Source of the DNA: Oceanobacillus halotolerans
Lineage (GTDB): Bacteria; Bacillota; Bacilli; Bacillales; Amphibacillaceae
Reading direction: 5' to 3'
DNA length: 64,000 bases
NCBI RefSeq assembly: GCF_010993955.1
Contig: NZ_WIXL01000005.1
Span: forward strand, 1-64,000
Positions 25,731-34,274 of the stretch are shown piece by piece. Below the pieces are notes generated by a model. The model saw only the letters and a program-made list of their open reading frames with translations. It ran no database searches and was not told the DNA's origin. Both the position numbers and the translations under genes were made by a program. Position 1 is the first letter of the stretch; the number at the start of each line of letters is the position of its first letter.

Positions 25731-27086
25731 CTAGTTGTCCGATTTGCCCTTTTGAATAAGCCTTGTTAGGAAAAAACCATCCGTTTGAAACGTGTGTGGA
25801 AATAATTGTAATCCATACTCTGAATTACCTATCGAGTTTCGAACTACTGTTGGTAATTCATCAAAGAATGTTTGATCCACCATAAATTCTGGATGCTTGT
25901 CTAAAAAAGTTTTGACAACCTTTTCGTTTTCATGTTTATCGACAGTACATGTGCTATAAATTAATTTACCATCTTTTTTAAGTAATGGTGTAACACTTTC
26001 TAAAATTTCTTGCTGAATATGCGCTAAACGTTCAATATCTGCTTCTTTCTTACTATATTTAATATCTGGTTTTCCACGAATAACACCTAATCCAGAACAA
26101 GGTGCATCAACAAGAATTCGATCAAACGTTTCCGCGTCATACACTTGATGAGAGTTCCGTGCATCACCTTGGTTAGTATCTATAATCGTAAGTCCTAAGT
26201 CACTAGCTTTTTGATCAATTAATTTGGTCTTTTTGGCGTGAAGATCATAGGCATGAATCTCCCCTTTATCCTCCATTTTTTCCGCGATATGGGTTACTTT
26301 CCCCCCTGGTGCACTACATGCGTCTAGCACACGCATTCTAGGCTTTACGCTAAGCATTTCACCAACTAACATAGAACTTTGATCTTGAATCGTTACAAAC
26401 CCTTTCGAAAAAAGTTCCGTTCTTAAAATATTTCCCTTATGCACGATAATCCCTTGATCAGAAAAAGTAGATGGTTCTGCAACAAAACCTAGTCCTTCTA
26501 ATTTTTTGATTGCATCTTCTCTTGTTATTTTTAGTGGTTGAACTCGTATCGAAATCGGCTTCCGCTCTAAGTTTGCCTCACACATCTGACGTGTGATCGT
26601 TTCACCGTACAAATCAAGCCATCTTTTCACTAACCATTTAGGATGACTTGTCTCGACTGCGATTCGTTTGGAAGGATCTTGAATATCATTAGTATCTGGT
26701 AATCCTTTTCGTTGAATATTTCGTAATACACCATTGACCAATGAGGCAATTCCTTTATGACCTCTTCTTTTGGCAATTTCAACGGCCTCATGTAGGATAG
26801 CATGGTCAGGCACTTTGTCTAAATAAATCATCTGATAAAGAGACATTCGGAGTAATATCTTTACCCATGGTTCTATTTTTTTGGAAATAAACGCTTCAAG
26901 ATAATAATCTAATGTTAGTTTACGTTGTAATGTACCATATACAATCTCTGTAAAAAGCCCTTCATCCTTTGTTGCTAATTTTCTTGACTTAATTTCATGA
27001 TTAATTAATAAATGACTATACCCACTATCCTCGTCAATTCGTAACAATACGTCCAAAACTGCTTCTCTTAATTGATAATTACCCAT
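25731..27086 (-). CDS. rsmB: 16S rRNA (cytosine-967-C5)-methyltransferase RsmB
   Basis: SAM-dependent methyltransferase modifying C967 of 16S rRNA. The 451 residues have an N-terminal NusB-like helical RNA-binding domain (about 1-150) and a Rossmann domain. Visible motifs are LDACSAPGGKVTHIAE (SAM binding), DAPCSGLGVI, and YSTCTVDKHENE, which bears the nucleophilic cysteine. The start is adjacent to the fmt stop. The order fmt-rsmB is conserved across Firmicutes. Confidence 0.97.
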   Translation of the reverse strand: MGNYQLREAVLDVLLRIDEDSGYSHLLINHEIKSRKLATKDEGLFTEIVYGTLQRKLTLDYYLEAFISKKIEPWVKILLRMSLYQMIYLDKVPDHAILHEAVEIAKRRGHKGIASLVNGVLRNIQRKGLPDTNDIQDPSKRIAVETSHPKWLVKRWLDLYGETITRQMCEANLERKPISIRVQPLKITREDAIKKLEGLGFVAEPSTFSDQGIIVHKGNILRTELFSKGFVTIQDQSSMLVGEMLSVKPRMRVLDACSAPGGKVTHIAEKMEDKGEIHAYDLHAKKTKLIDQKASDLGLTIIDTNQGDARNSHQVYDAETFDRILVDAPCSGLGVIRGKPDIKYSKKEADIERLAHIQQEILESVTPLLKKDGKLIYSTCTVDKHENEKVVKTFLDKHPEFMVDQTFFDELPTVVRNSIGNSEYGLQLFPHTFQTDGFFLTRLIQKGKSDN

Positions 27087-28025
27087 TTAATCACCTAATA
27101 TTATTCCTGATGTAATTCGATCTTTAGAACCACGTAAATACTGTTCGACGGTCATTCGCTTTTTTCCAGCTGGTTGAATTTCTGTTACTTTCAACCCCTT
27201 CTGATCCCCACAAACTACAATAAAGGAATTCTCCGTAACATTCACAATTTCACCTGGTGTGCCTTTATAAGTATGATCATCTTTCTCTGCCCACCAGATT
27301 TTTAAAGTTTTTCCCTCATATAGTGTGAATGCAACTGGCCAAGGATGGAGTCCTCTTATATGATTATAAATAGCTTCATTTGAACTATTCCAATCAATCT
27401 TTTCTTGTTCTCTTTTTATATTTGTCGCATAAGTTGCCTGCTCTTCATCTTGTGGAACAGGTGTAATGTTATGTTGAAAAAGTTTTGGTAATGTTTCCAT
27501 CAATAACTGTGATCCAGCCTCTGATAACTTATCATGTAAGGTTCCTACATGATCATCTTCTGCGATTGGTACTTTTTTAGCACGAAGAATGTCACCTGCA
27601 TCAAGCTTTTGGACCATATACATAATCGTAACACCTGTTTCCTTTTTCCCCTGTAATATAGCATAGTGAATAGGGGCTCCCCCGCGCAATTCAGGTAATA
27701 AGGAAGCATGGACATTAATACAACCATATGGAGGTGTTTCTAGTAATTGATTTGGTAAAAGCTGTCCATAAGCTGCTGTGATAATGAGGTCTGGTTCATA
27801 CGTTAGTATCGTTTCATAATCATCTTTTAATTTCTCCGGTTGAAAAATTGGAATTCCATGTTTCTCTGCTTCCACTTTTACAGGGGGAGGTGTTAACACT
27901 TTCTTCCTTCCTTTAGGACGATCAGGCTGTGTCACGACTAACACCACATTATAATCACTTTGTGCTAAATTTTGTAAAATAGGAACTGAAAAATCTGGTG
28001 TCCCCATAAAAACAATTCGTTTCAC
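27087..28025 (-). CDS. fmt: Methionyl-tRNA formyltransferase
   Basis: Formylates initiator Met-tRNA using 10-formyl-tetrahydrofolate. The 312 residues begin with [17 protein letters not shown]. The active-site segment [18 protein letters not shown] contains the conserved Asn and His, with the catalytic Asp in KLDAGDIL. The start codon is GTG, seven bases after ACGGAGG. The peptide deformylase gene def, normally beside fmt, is not in this cluster, so deformylation must be encoded elsewhere. Confidence 0.97.
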   Translation of the reverse strand: MKRIVFMGTPDFSVPILQNLAQSDYNVVLVVTQPDRPKGRKKVLTPPPVKVEAEKHGIPIFQPEKLKDDYETILTYEPDLIITAAYGQLLPNQLLETPPYGCINVHASLLPELRGGAPIHYAILQGKKETGVTIMYMVQKLDAGDILRAKKVPIAEDDHVGTLHDKLSEAGSQLLMETLPKLFQHNITPVPQDEEQATYATNIKREQEKIDWNSSNEAIYNHIRGLHPWPVAFTLYEGKTLKIWWAEKDDHTYKGTPGEIVNVTENSFIVVCGDQKGLKVTEIQPAGKKRMTVEQYLRGSKDRITSGIILGD

Positions 28026-28040
28026 TGAAAAACCTCCGTT

Positions 28041-30449
28041 CTACATTAGTTGGTATGGTTGCATATCTACGGTAATCATCAAATCGTTTTTACGAACCTC
28101 ATCATCAAATTGACGTAGGATCTTTTTAATAAGCATTCGTAACTGTGGTTCTTTTTTGTATTTTATCATGCATTGGTAACGATATCTATCTTTCACACGT
28201 GTAATGGGTGATGGGGTTGGTCCTAATATCGTTGTCTCATTACTTACATGTTTTAATAATAACTGTACGATCCTTTGTGTAGTTTGAACAGTCGTTACTT
28301 GATTTTTATGTGAAACGGTAATCAAGGCCAAAAACACAAACGGTGGATATTGAAACGTTTTACGAATTGCCATTTCCTTCTGGTAAAATGATTGAAAGTC
28401 ATATACACTAGCTAATTCAATACTATAATGGTCAGGAGTATAGGTTTGAACAATCACCTCTCCAGGTAAATCATGTCTACCAGCTCGGCCACTTACTTGT
28501 GTCAGTAATTGGAAGGTCTTCTCTGAAGAGCGAAAATCAGGTAAATGAAGCATCGAATCTGCTGTTAATACCCCTACTAAAGTAACATTTTCAAAATCTA
28601 GTCCTTTTGCAATCATTTGTGTACCAAGTAATATATTTGCTTGTTTTGTAGCAAATTGGTTTAATAACTTTTCGTGAGCACCTTTTCTTCTTGTTGTGTC
28701 AACATCCATCCGAATAATGCTAGCTTGGGGGATGAGTTTTGTTAGTGCCTCTTCTACGCGCTCTGTCCCTGTGCCAAAATAACGGATTAGATTACTGCTG
28801 CATTCTGGACAGATCGTAGGCATTGGCTCTTCATAGGAGCAATAGTGACACTTTAATTGATTACTATTTTTATGATAGGTTAACGCAATATCACAATGAG
28901 GACATTCGTTTACATGGCCACAATCACGACACATGACAAAGGTAGAATACCCTCTCCTGTTTAATAATAGAACAATTTGTTCGTCTCGACTAATTCGTTC
29001 CTCAATCTTCTCTTTTAATTCTCTTGAGAACATGGATCGATTCCCAGCATGTAGTTCTTTGCGCATGTCGATTATTTCTACATTTGGCATTTCCTTTTCA
29101 TTTGTACGTTTATCTAGTGTGGCTAGTTTATAGACCCCTTTCTGTGCTCGAGCATATGATTCTAATGTTGGGGTTGCACTTCCAAGGATAACAGGACATT
29201 GATGATGCTGTCCTCGCTTTATCGCAACATCTCTTGCATGATAGCGGGGCTGATCTTCCTGTTTGTAACTTGTCTCATGTTCTTCATCAATAATGATAAT
29301 GCCGATATTTTCAAAAGGTGCAAAAACAGCTGATCTGGCTCCTACAACTACTTTCACTTCTTTACGATGAATTCTTCTCCATTCATCATATTTTTCCCCA
29401 GCTGACAATGCACTATGTAAAACAGCGACATTGGAACCAAACCGTCCTTTAAATCGTTTGACCATTTGTGGAGTAAGCGCTATTTCTGGAACCAATACGA
29501 TTGCTTCTTGTCCTTTTTCAATGACTCCTTGAATGGCTTGTAAATAAACTTCTGTCTTCCCACTTCCTGTTACACCATGAAGGAGGAAAACTTCATGTGC
29601 ACCTTTTTCAACTGTATCATAGATTGGTGTAATTGCTTGTTGTTGCTGTTCTGTTAGTGATAATGCTTCAGTTGGTTCGATGGAAGTATCATCAAATGGA
29701 TTACGATAAACCTCTTCCTTGTATGTTTCGATAATGTTTTTTTCGACTAATTTCGTAATCGTTGATCTAGGTGCTTGAAGCTGTTGTAGTAATGTATTTA
29801 ATTCTACTTTCGTTTGATGTTCGATAAAGAATTGGATTAATTCAAGCTGCCTTTTAGCATTATTTGGAATATCAAGTATTTTTTCCTCTAATTGGTGTAC
29901 AGGAAGAAGGGATCTTACCATTGTTACCTTTTTTTTCGTTTCTTTTGATTTCACAAGATAGTGAATCATGATTTCTCCATCTTGGATTGCTTTTTGAAGT
30001 TGTGCATAGGGGATAGTTGAACCCTCAAACAAAGAATAAGGAATACGATCCATACCCGCAAATAGGAATTCCAGCTCATTTGATGATAGTTCATCAGTTT
30101 GTTTTACTAAATCCTTCTCATATTGTGCTTTTAATACTTGTGGTAACATTGCTTGGTATGCCGTAACATATAAGCTAAGTGTTTCTTCGGCTAACCATTT
30201 CCCTAAATGCAGCAATTCTGATGTCAAAATAGGTGTTAAATCAAGCACATCAGCAATGTATTTAAGTTTCGTGAAATCGGACTCACTACTTCTTGAAACA
30301 ACATAGCCCATTACTTTTCTTGGACCAAATGGAACAATCACACGCATTCCACTAGCTAGTATATCTACGTATTTATCGGGGATTTTATAGTCGAACGTTT
30401 GGTTAATGGAGGATGCTGGAACATCAACAATTACATTAGCAATATTCAC
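28041..30449 (-). CDS. priA: Primosomal protein N' (replication restart helicase PriA)
   Basis: 3'-5' helicase that reloads the replisome at repaired forks. The 802 residues include an N-terminal DNA-binding domain, Walker A HGVTGSGKTEVY, DEEH in IIIDEEHETSYKQ, GSATPTLES, and an inserted zinc region CRDCGHVNECPHC and CHYCSYEEPMPTICPEC. A C-terminal helicase lobe contains LGTQMIAKGLDFENVTLVG and QVSGRAGR. The start is GTG, overlapping the coaBC stop (GTGA). It is part of the gmk-rpoZ-coaBC-priA-fmt cluster. Confidence 0.97.
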   Translation of the reverse strand: MNIANVIVDVPASSINQTFDYKIPDKYVDILASGMRVIVPFGPRKVMGYVVSRSSESDFTKLKYIADVLDLTPILTSELLHLGKWLAEETLSLYVTAYQAMLPQVLKAQYEKDLVKQTDELSSNELEFLFAGMDRIPYSLFEGSTIPYAQLQKAIQDGEIMIHYLVKSKETKKKVTMVRSLLPVHQLEEKILDIPNNAKRQLELIQFFIEHQTKVELNTLLQQLQAPRSTITKLVEKNIIETYKEEVYRNPFDDTSIEPTEALSLTEQQQQAITPIYDTVEKGAHEVFLLHGVTGSGKTEVYLQAIQGVIEKGQEAIVLVPEIALTPQMVKRFKGRFGSNVAVLHSALSAGEKYDEWRRIHRKEVKVVVGARSAVFAPFENIGIIIIDEEHETSYKQEDQPRYHARDVAIKRGQHHQCPVILGSATPTLESYARAQKGVYKLATLDKRTNEKEMPNVEIIDMRKELHAGNRSMFSRELKEKIEERISRDEQIVLLLNRRGYSTFVMCRDCGHVNECPHCDIALTYHKNSNQLKCHYCSYEEPMPTICPECSSNLIRYFGTGTERVEEALTKLIPQASIIRMDVDTTRRKGAHEKLLNQFATKQANILLGTQMIAKGLDFENVTLVGVLTADSMLHLPDFRSSEKTFQLLTQVSGRAGRHDLPGEVIVQTYTPDHYSIELASVYDFQSFYQKEMAIRKTFQYPPFVFLALITVSHKNQVTTVQTTQRIVQLLLKHVSNETTILGPTPSPITRVKDRYRYQCMIKYKKEPQLRMLIKKILRQFDDEVRKNDLMITVDMQPYQLM

Positions 30450-31654
30450 GATTTGTCACCTTTCATATCACGAACTATAAACTGTAAGATTTTTTTTGCT
30501 ACTTCTTTCTTCGCTGTAAGGGTTACCTCTTCCTTCTTTAAATCTTTATTCACATACGTTACAGCGTTTGTGTCCCCTCGGAAGCCAACTCCGTCCTCGC
30601 CAACATTATTAATAACAATGGCATCCAAGTTTTTTTTCTTTAATTTATCCATTCCATATTCTAATGGATTTGTTGTTTCAGCCGCAAAGCCAACTAAGAA
30701 TTGATTCTTTTTGTGCTTCCCTAGCGATTGAAGGATATCCTTTGTTCGTTCCATTGCAACAGACCAATCATCTGATTTTTTTTTCATTTTTTGGTCATAG
30801 ACTTGTTTTGGCCGGTAATCTGCAACTGCTGCAGCTTTTATAACAATATCAGCTATAGAAAAGTTCGCGTGCATTTGGTTATACATCTCCTCAGCTGTTG
30901 TTACATCAATTCTTTTAATGGCTGGATATGTTGTTTTTTCTTCAACAGGTCCTGTTACAACTGTTACAGTTGCTCCGAAATTGGCAGCTGCTTCTGCTAT
31001 CGCAAAACCCATCTTTCCTGATGAATGATTGGTAAAGAAACGAACTGGATCAACTTTCTCCCTAGTTGGTCCTGCAGATACTAATACATGTTTTCCTTTT
31101 AACAAAGATTGTCCTGCTACATGGTTTTCAATTGCCGCTATAATATTCTCTGGTTCTTCTAATCTACCCTTTCCAACATAACCACATGCTAAATAACCTG
31201 CACCAGGTTCTATAAAATGGTATCCCCAATGTTCTAACCGTTTTAGATTAGAGATTACGGCTGGATGCTCATACATATGTACATTCATTGCAGGTGCGAT
31301 ATATACTGGTGCCTGCGTGGCTAAAAGGATCGTACTTAACATATCATCGGCGATGCCATTCGCTAATTTTCCAATGATATTAGCAGTTGCTGGAGCGATG
31401 ATAACAATGTCTGCCCAATCAGCGACATCAATATGAGCAATTCCTTCTGGATCTTTTTCATCAAATGTATCTGTATAAACTGGATTCCGTGATAAAGCTT
31501 GAAATGTTAATGGTGATACAAATTCAGACGCGTTTTCGGTCATGACCACTTTTACATTTGCACCGAGTTGGGTTAGTTTACTTGTCAGTGTACACGCTTT
31601 GTACGCTGCAATCCCTCCAGAAACACCTAACACAATATTTTTCTCATAAAACAT
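30446..31654 (-). CDS. coaBC: Bifunctional CoaBC (phosphopantothenoylcysteine synthetase/decarboxylase)
   Basis: Performs two central steps of coenzyme A synthesis. The N-terminal flavoprotein decarboxylase (about 1-180) shows LGVSGGIAAYKAC, PAMNVHMYEHPA and the catalytic cysteine in LACGYVGKGRLEEP. The C-terminal synthetase starts with LVSAGPTREKVDPVRF and NHSSGKMG. I prefer the ATG at 31654, with AGGGGG seven bases upstream, over the GTG one codon earlier. The protein has 402 residues, standard for the fused form. CoA made here feeds the malonyl-CoA/ACP pathway encoded earlier in the window. Confidence 0.96.
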   Translation of the reverse strand: MFYEKNIVLGVSGGIAAYKACTLTSKLTQLGANVKVVMTENASEFVSPLTFQALSRNPVYTDTFDEKDPEGIAHIDVADWADIVIIAPATANIIGKLANGIADDMLSTILLATQAPVYIAPAMNVHMYEHPAVISNLKRLEHWGYHFIEPGAGYLACGYVGKGRLEEPENIIAAIENHVAGQSLLKGKHVLVSAGPTREKVDPVRFFTNHSSGKMGFAIAEAAANFGATVTVVTGPVEEKTTYPAIKRIDVTTAEEMYNQMHANFSIADIVIKAAAVADYRPKQVYDQKMKKKSDDWSVAMERTKDILQSLGKHKKNQFLVGFAAETTNPLEYGMDKLKKKNLDAIVINNVGEDGVGFRGDTNAVTYVNKDLKKEEVTLTAKKEVAKKILQFIVRDMKGDKS

Positions 31655-31735
31655 CACGATTCCCCCTTCATAGCTATAGGTGAGGTAACACTTGTCGAAC
31701 TTTTGTCAACTGATGACTGTTTAGAAAAATGAGAA

Positions 31736-31765
31736 ACCCTCGCTAATCGTTGTAGCAGCGAGGGT
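31736..31765 (-). terminator. Probable terminator after rpoZ
   Basis: ACCCTCGCT (31736-31744) / AGCGAGGGT (31757-31765) with a 12-base loop, just after the rpoZ stop; on the minus strand TTCTCATTTTT follows. The U-run is interrupted, so partial readthrough into coaBC is likely. Confidence 0.65.
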
Positions 31766-31773
31766 ACTTGAGG

Positions 31774-31974
31774 TCAATTCGTTTCTTTTACTCTTAATTT
31801 TCCAGCTTGAACTTCTTCTAGTGCAACACCTACATTTTTATTGGAAGATGGATTTTCCACTAATGCTTTTTTCGTTTCACCAATCTGTCTTGCACGTCTA
31901 GCCGATAATGTTACAAGCGTATACTTTGATTTAATTTTTTCTTGTAAGGAATCAATTGATGGCTCTAAAATCAT
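31774..31974 (-). CDS. rpoZ: RNA polymerase omega subunit
   Basis: Small subunit that helps fold and stabilise the beta' subunit. The 66 residues contain the conserved segment [15 protein letters not shown] and a short acidic-to-basic tail. The start overlaps the gmk stop by four bases (ATGA), so translation of the two is probably coupled. The gmk-rpoZ pairing is nearly universal in Firmicutes. Confidence 0.97.
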   Translation of the reverse strand: MILEPSIDSLQEKIKSKYTLVTLSARRARQIGETKKALVENPSSNKNVGVALEEVQAGKLRVKETN

Positions 31975-32588
31975 TTTTTACCCTCCAATAACTGTTTATA
32001 TTGCTTTGCAACCCGCTCACGCTTACAATGTTCACTCTCAATGATGGATTGAATTTTATGAACAGCTTTATCTACATCGTCATTAACAACAATATAATCA
32101 TATTCATCCATCATTTCAATTTCTTTTTTCGCCTCACCTAATCGATTTGTTACTAAATCGCTGGACTCAGTGCCTCTATTCACTATCCGTTCACGCAAGT
32201 CTTCTAGGGTTGGTGGAACTAAGAAGATAAATACACCTTCTGCAAAATTCTTTTTCACTTGCATGGCACCTTGTACTTCGATTTCAAGAAACACATCCCG
32301 ACCATCTGCTAATGTTTGTTCCACATATTCTCTTGGTGTTCCGTAGTAATTATTAACATACTGAGCATATTCTAACAGTTCGTTTTGTTCAATTAAGTGC
32401 TCAAATTCCTCATTTGATTTAAAAAAGTAATCAATACCTTCTTTTTCACCAGGACGCATTCCTCTTGTTGTCATCGAGATTGAATACCGTAAATCTGTTT
32501 CTTGATTAAATAATTCTTTACGTACCGTCCCTTTCCCAACACCAGATGGTCCAGAAAGGATAAACAATATACCTCGTTCATCAGTCAA
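31971..32588 (-). CDS. gmk: Guanylate kinase
   Basis: Phosphorylates GMP to GDP. The 205 residues have the P-loop GPSGVGKG (13-20), the GMP-binding [17 protein letters not shown] region and the [15 protein letters not shown] lid-core segment. The start codon is TTG, preceded by AGGAGGATAAGG. In Bacilli this enzyme is a direct target of (p)ppGpp. It follows remA by 31 bp. Confidence 0.97.
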   Translation of the reverse strand: MTDERGILFILSGPSGVGKGTVRKELFNQETDLRYSISMTTRGMRPGEKEGIDYFFKSNEEFEHLIEQNELLEYAQYVNNYYGTPREYVEQTLADGRDVFLEIEVQGAMQVKKNFAEGVFIFLVPPTLEDLRERIVNRGTESSDLVTNRLGEAKKEIEMMDEYDYIVVNDDVDKAVHKIQSIIESEHCKRERVAKQYKQLLEGKK

Positions 32589-32619
32589 AACCTTATCCTC
32601 CTAATTTAATGCTCACTTA

Positions 32620-32883
32620 TTACGATTCATCAATCATTTCTTCATGACTAATTACTCGTTGTCCGACAGTCTCTGGCTGTACAGCAGATAATACGACATG
32701 ATCACTATCTGTAATGATAACAGCACGAGTTCTTCTTCCATATGTAGCATCCACTAATTTATTATTGTCTCGTGCTACCGTAATAATTCGTTTTATTGGT
32801 GCAGATTCAGGAGATACGATCGAGATAACCCTGTTTGCTGAAACAACATTCCCAAATCCTATATTAATTAAACGTAAACTCAA
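32620..32883 (-). CDS. remA: Extracellular matrix regulator RemA (DUF370)
   Basis: An 87-residue DNA-binding protein; in B. subtilis RemA activates matrix and osmoprotectant genes. The sequence ([53 protein letters not shown]) is very close to B. subtilis RemA from memory. The start is TTG at 32881-32883 after GAGGGGGAAACA. It sits between yloC and gmk as in B. subtilis. Regulation of compatible-solute uptake would suit a halotolerant host, but that is inference. Confidence 0.95.
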   Translation of the reverse strand: MSLRLINIGFGNVVSANRVISIVSPESAPIKRIITVARDNNKLVDATYGRRTRAVIITDSDHVVLSAVQPETVGQRVISHEEMIDES

Positions 32884-32978
32884 ATTTGTTTCCCCCTCTA
32901 AAATACTCTAATCAATTCTTTTATTCTATCTTTATAATATCTCTATTATAAGGAAAATAACATAGAAATCTCAAATTT

Positions 32979-33860
32979 TTACTCTATATTTTGGATTTGC
33001 TCCTTTATTTTCTCAATTTCTCCTTTTAACGTGACAATGCTTTGACCTATTCTCATATCTGTTGATTTAGACCCAATTGTGTTTGTTTCTCGATGCATTT
33101 CTTGTACGATAAAATCAAGGGTACGGCCAATTGGCTCTTCTTTTCTTATCGTTTCACCGAAAAGGTCAATATGACTTTGTAGACGAGTAAGTTCCTCTGT
33201 AATATCCCCTTTTTCGGCTAAAAGTGCAATTTCTTGATGCATTCTTGCTTGATCAATATACGCATTTTCTGCTACAAATCCTTTAATACGTTCTTGTATT
33301 CTATTTCGATATTCTTCTATAACCGTATGTCGTGTCTTCTTCAGTTCTTCCACCCCATCTTGGATATTTTGCAGATGGTGGTTGATATCGCGACTTATAT
33401 TTTCCCCTTCTGCTATTCTCATTGCCTGAACTTCGTTACATGCTTGTTGTGTACTTTGAACAATTGCTTCTGTCAGCTGATTGTCATACGTTTCTTTTTC
33501 TTGGATTTGTATGAGTTCTGGTAATGTGGAGAGCATGGAAACAGAAATGTCATCTTCTAATTGATAACATGTTTGAGCTTGTTTTAATTGGTTTATATAC
33601 TGATCTAATAAAGACCAGTCTGTTCTCAGTTCTTTTTCTATAAAACCTTCACCTGTAAGATTTATGTATACATCAATATGACCACGATAAAAATAGGATT
33701 TAACGACTTGTTTTAAGCTATCTTCAATGAACAAAAGGGAGCGTGGTATTTTGGCTGTAAAATCTAAAAAACGATGATTCACCGTCCGTACTTCTACTCT
33801 AATCGTTGTATCATTTACAGTAGATATATCCCTTCCATAACCAGTCATACTCCTAACCAT
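32979..33860 (-). CDS. yloC: YicC/YloC family protein, putative endoribonuclease
   Basis: A 293-residue member of the YicC family (DUF1732 at the C-terminus). It begins MVRSMTGYGRD, the family signature. The C-terminal EMHRETNTIGSKSTDM block is the most conserved part and supplies acidic residues proposed to bind metal. E. coli YicC has been reported as an endoribonuclease affecting small RNA RyhB; whether this holds in Bacilli is uncertain. GGTG precedes the first ATG. It heads the yloC-remA-gmk-rpoZ unit. Confidence 0.9.
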   Translation of the reverse strand: MVRSMTGYGRDISTVNDTTIRVEVRTVNHRFLDFTAKIPRSLLFIEDSLKQVVKSYFYRGHIDVYINLTGEGFIEKELRTDWSLLDQYINQLKQAQTCYQLEDDISVSMLSTLPELIQIQEKETYDNQLTEAIVQSTQQACNEVQAMRIAEGENISRDINHHLQNIQDGVEELKKTRHTVIEEYRNRIQERIKGFVAENAYIDQARMHQEIALLAEKGDITEELTRLQSHIDLFGETIRKEEPIGRTLDFIVQEMHRETNTIGSKSTDMRIGQSIVTLKGEIEKIKEQIQNIE

Positions 33861-33954
33861 TTACTTCACCAACCATCATAGTACTTTTCTAGCTTATCTT
33901 CAAAAGATAAATTAAGACTTTTTTACATACTATATTGTTTTTAATATCACATTT

Positions 33955-34110
33955 TCTATATAATACGTCGTAAGGTTGCGCATTGATCTCCCTCCAGATA
34001 GTAGATTTCCTTTGTTCAATGAGGGTAGTGTGCCTGAATTCGTTCTGGCAGAACACTTCGCTTTCACAGCGTTGATTTAGCACTCAGCTTATAAAGAATG
34101 GGAGAAAGGC
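33955..34110. repeat. Intergenic repeat, 'CGTCGTAAGGTTGCGCATTG' type, diverged copy
   Basis: CGTCGTAAGGTTGCGCATTG at about 33967 is identical to the block at 57688-57707. To its right lie GAACACTTCGCTTTCACAGC and TTAGCACTCA, shared with the 53100-53170 element. A 64-codon open frame on the minus strand covers it, but its composition is repeat-derived. The rest of the 414-bp gap (33861-34274) is AT-rich; nothing else is identified apart from the terminator at its right end. Confidence 0.7.
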
Positions 34111-34245
34111 ATGCTAAACATATACGACGCATCATCTATCAACTATACATTAAGATTTATTCTTGAAAAAGTAACAATCTGTTAGAAAACCGCCTAATTT
34201 AATCATAACTCATTTTATTATAGCAATTATTCCACAAAATAGAAA

Positions 34246-34267
34246 ACCCTCCATATAAATGGAGGGC
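34246..34267 (-). terminator. Terminator after the calcium ATPase gene
   Basis: CCCTCCAT (34247-34254) / ATGGAGGG (34259-34266) with an ATAA loop. On the minus strand the stem is followed by TTTTCTATTTT. It begins about eight bases past the stop codon. Confidence 0.88.
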
Positions 34268-34274
34268 TTCATCT

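Noticed and set aside
33889-34083. 64-codon minus-strand frame downstream of yloC
   Set aside because: Overlaps an intergenic repeat copy; no ribosome binding site and no coherent protein sequence.
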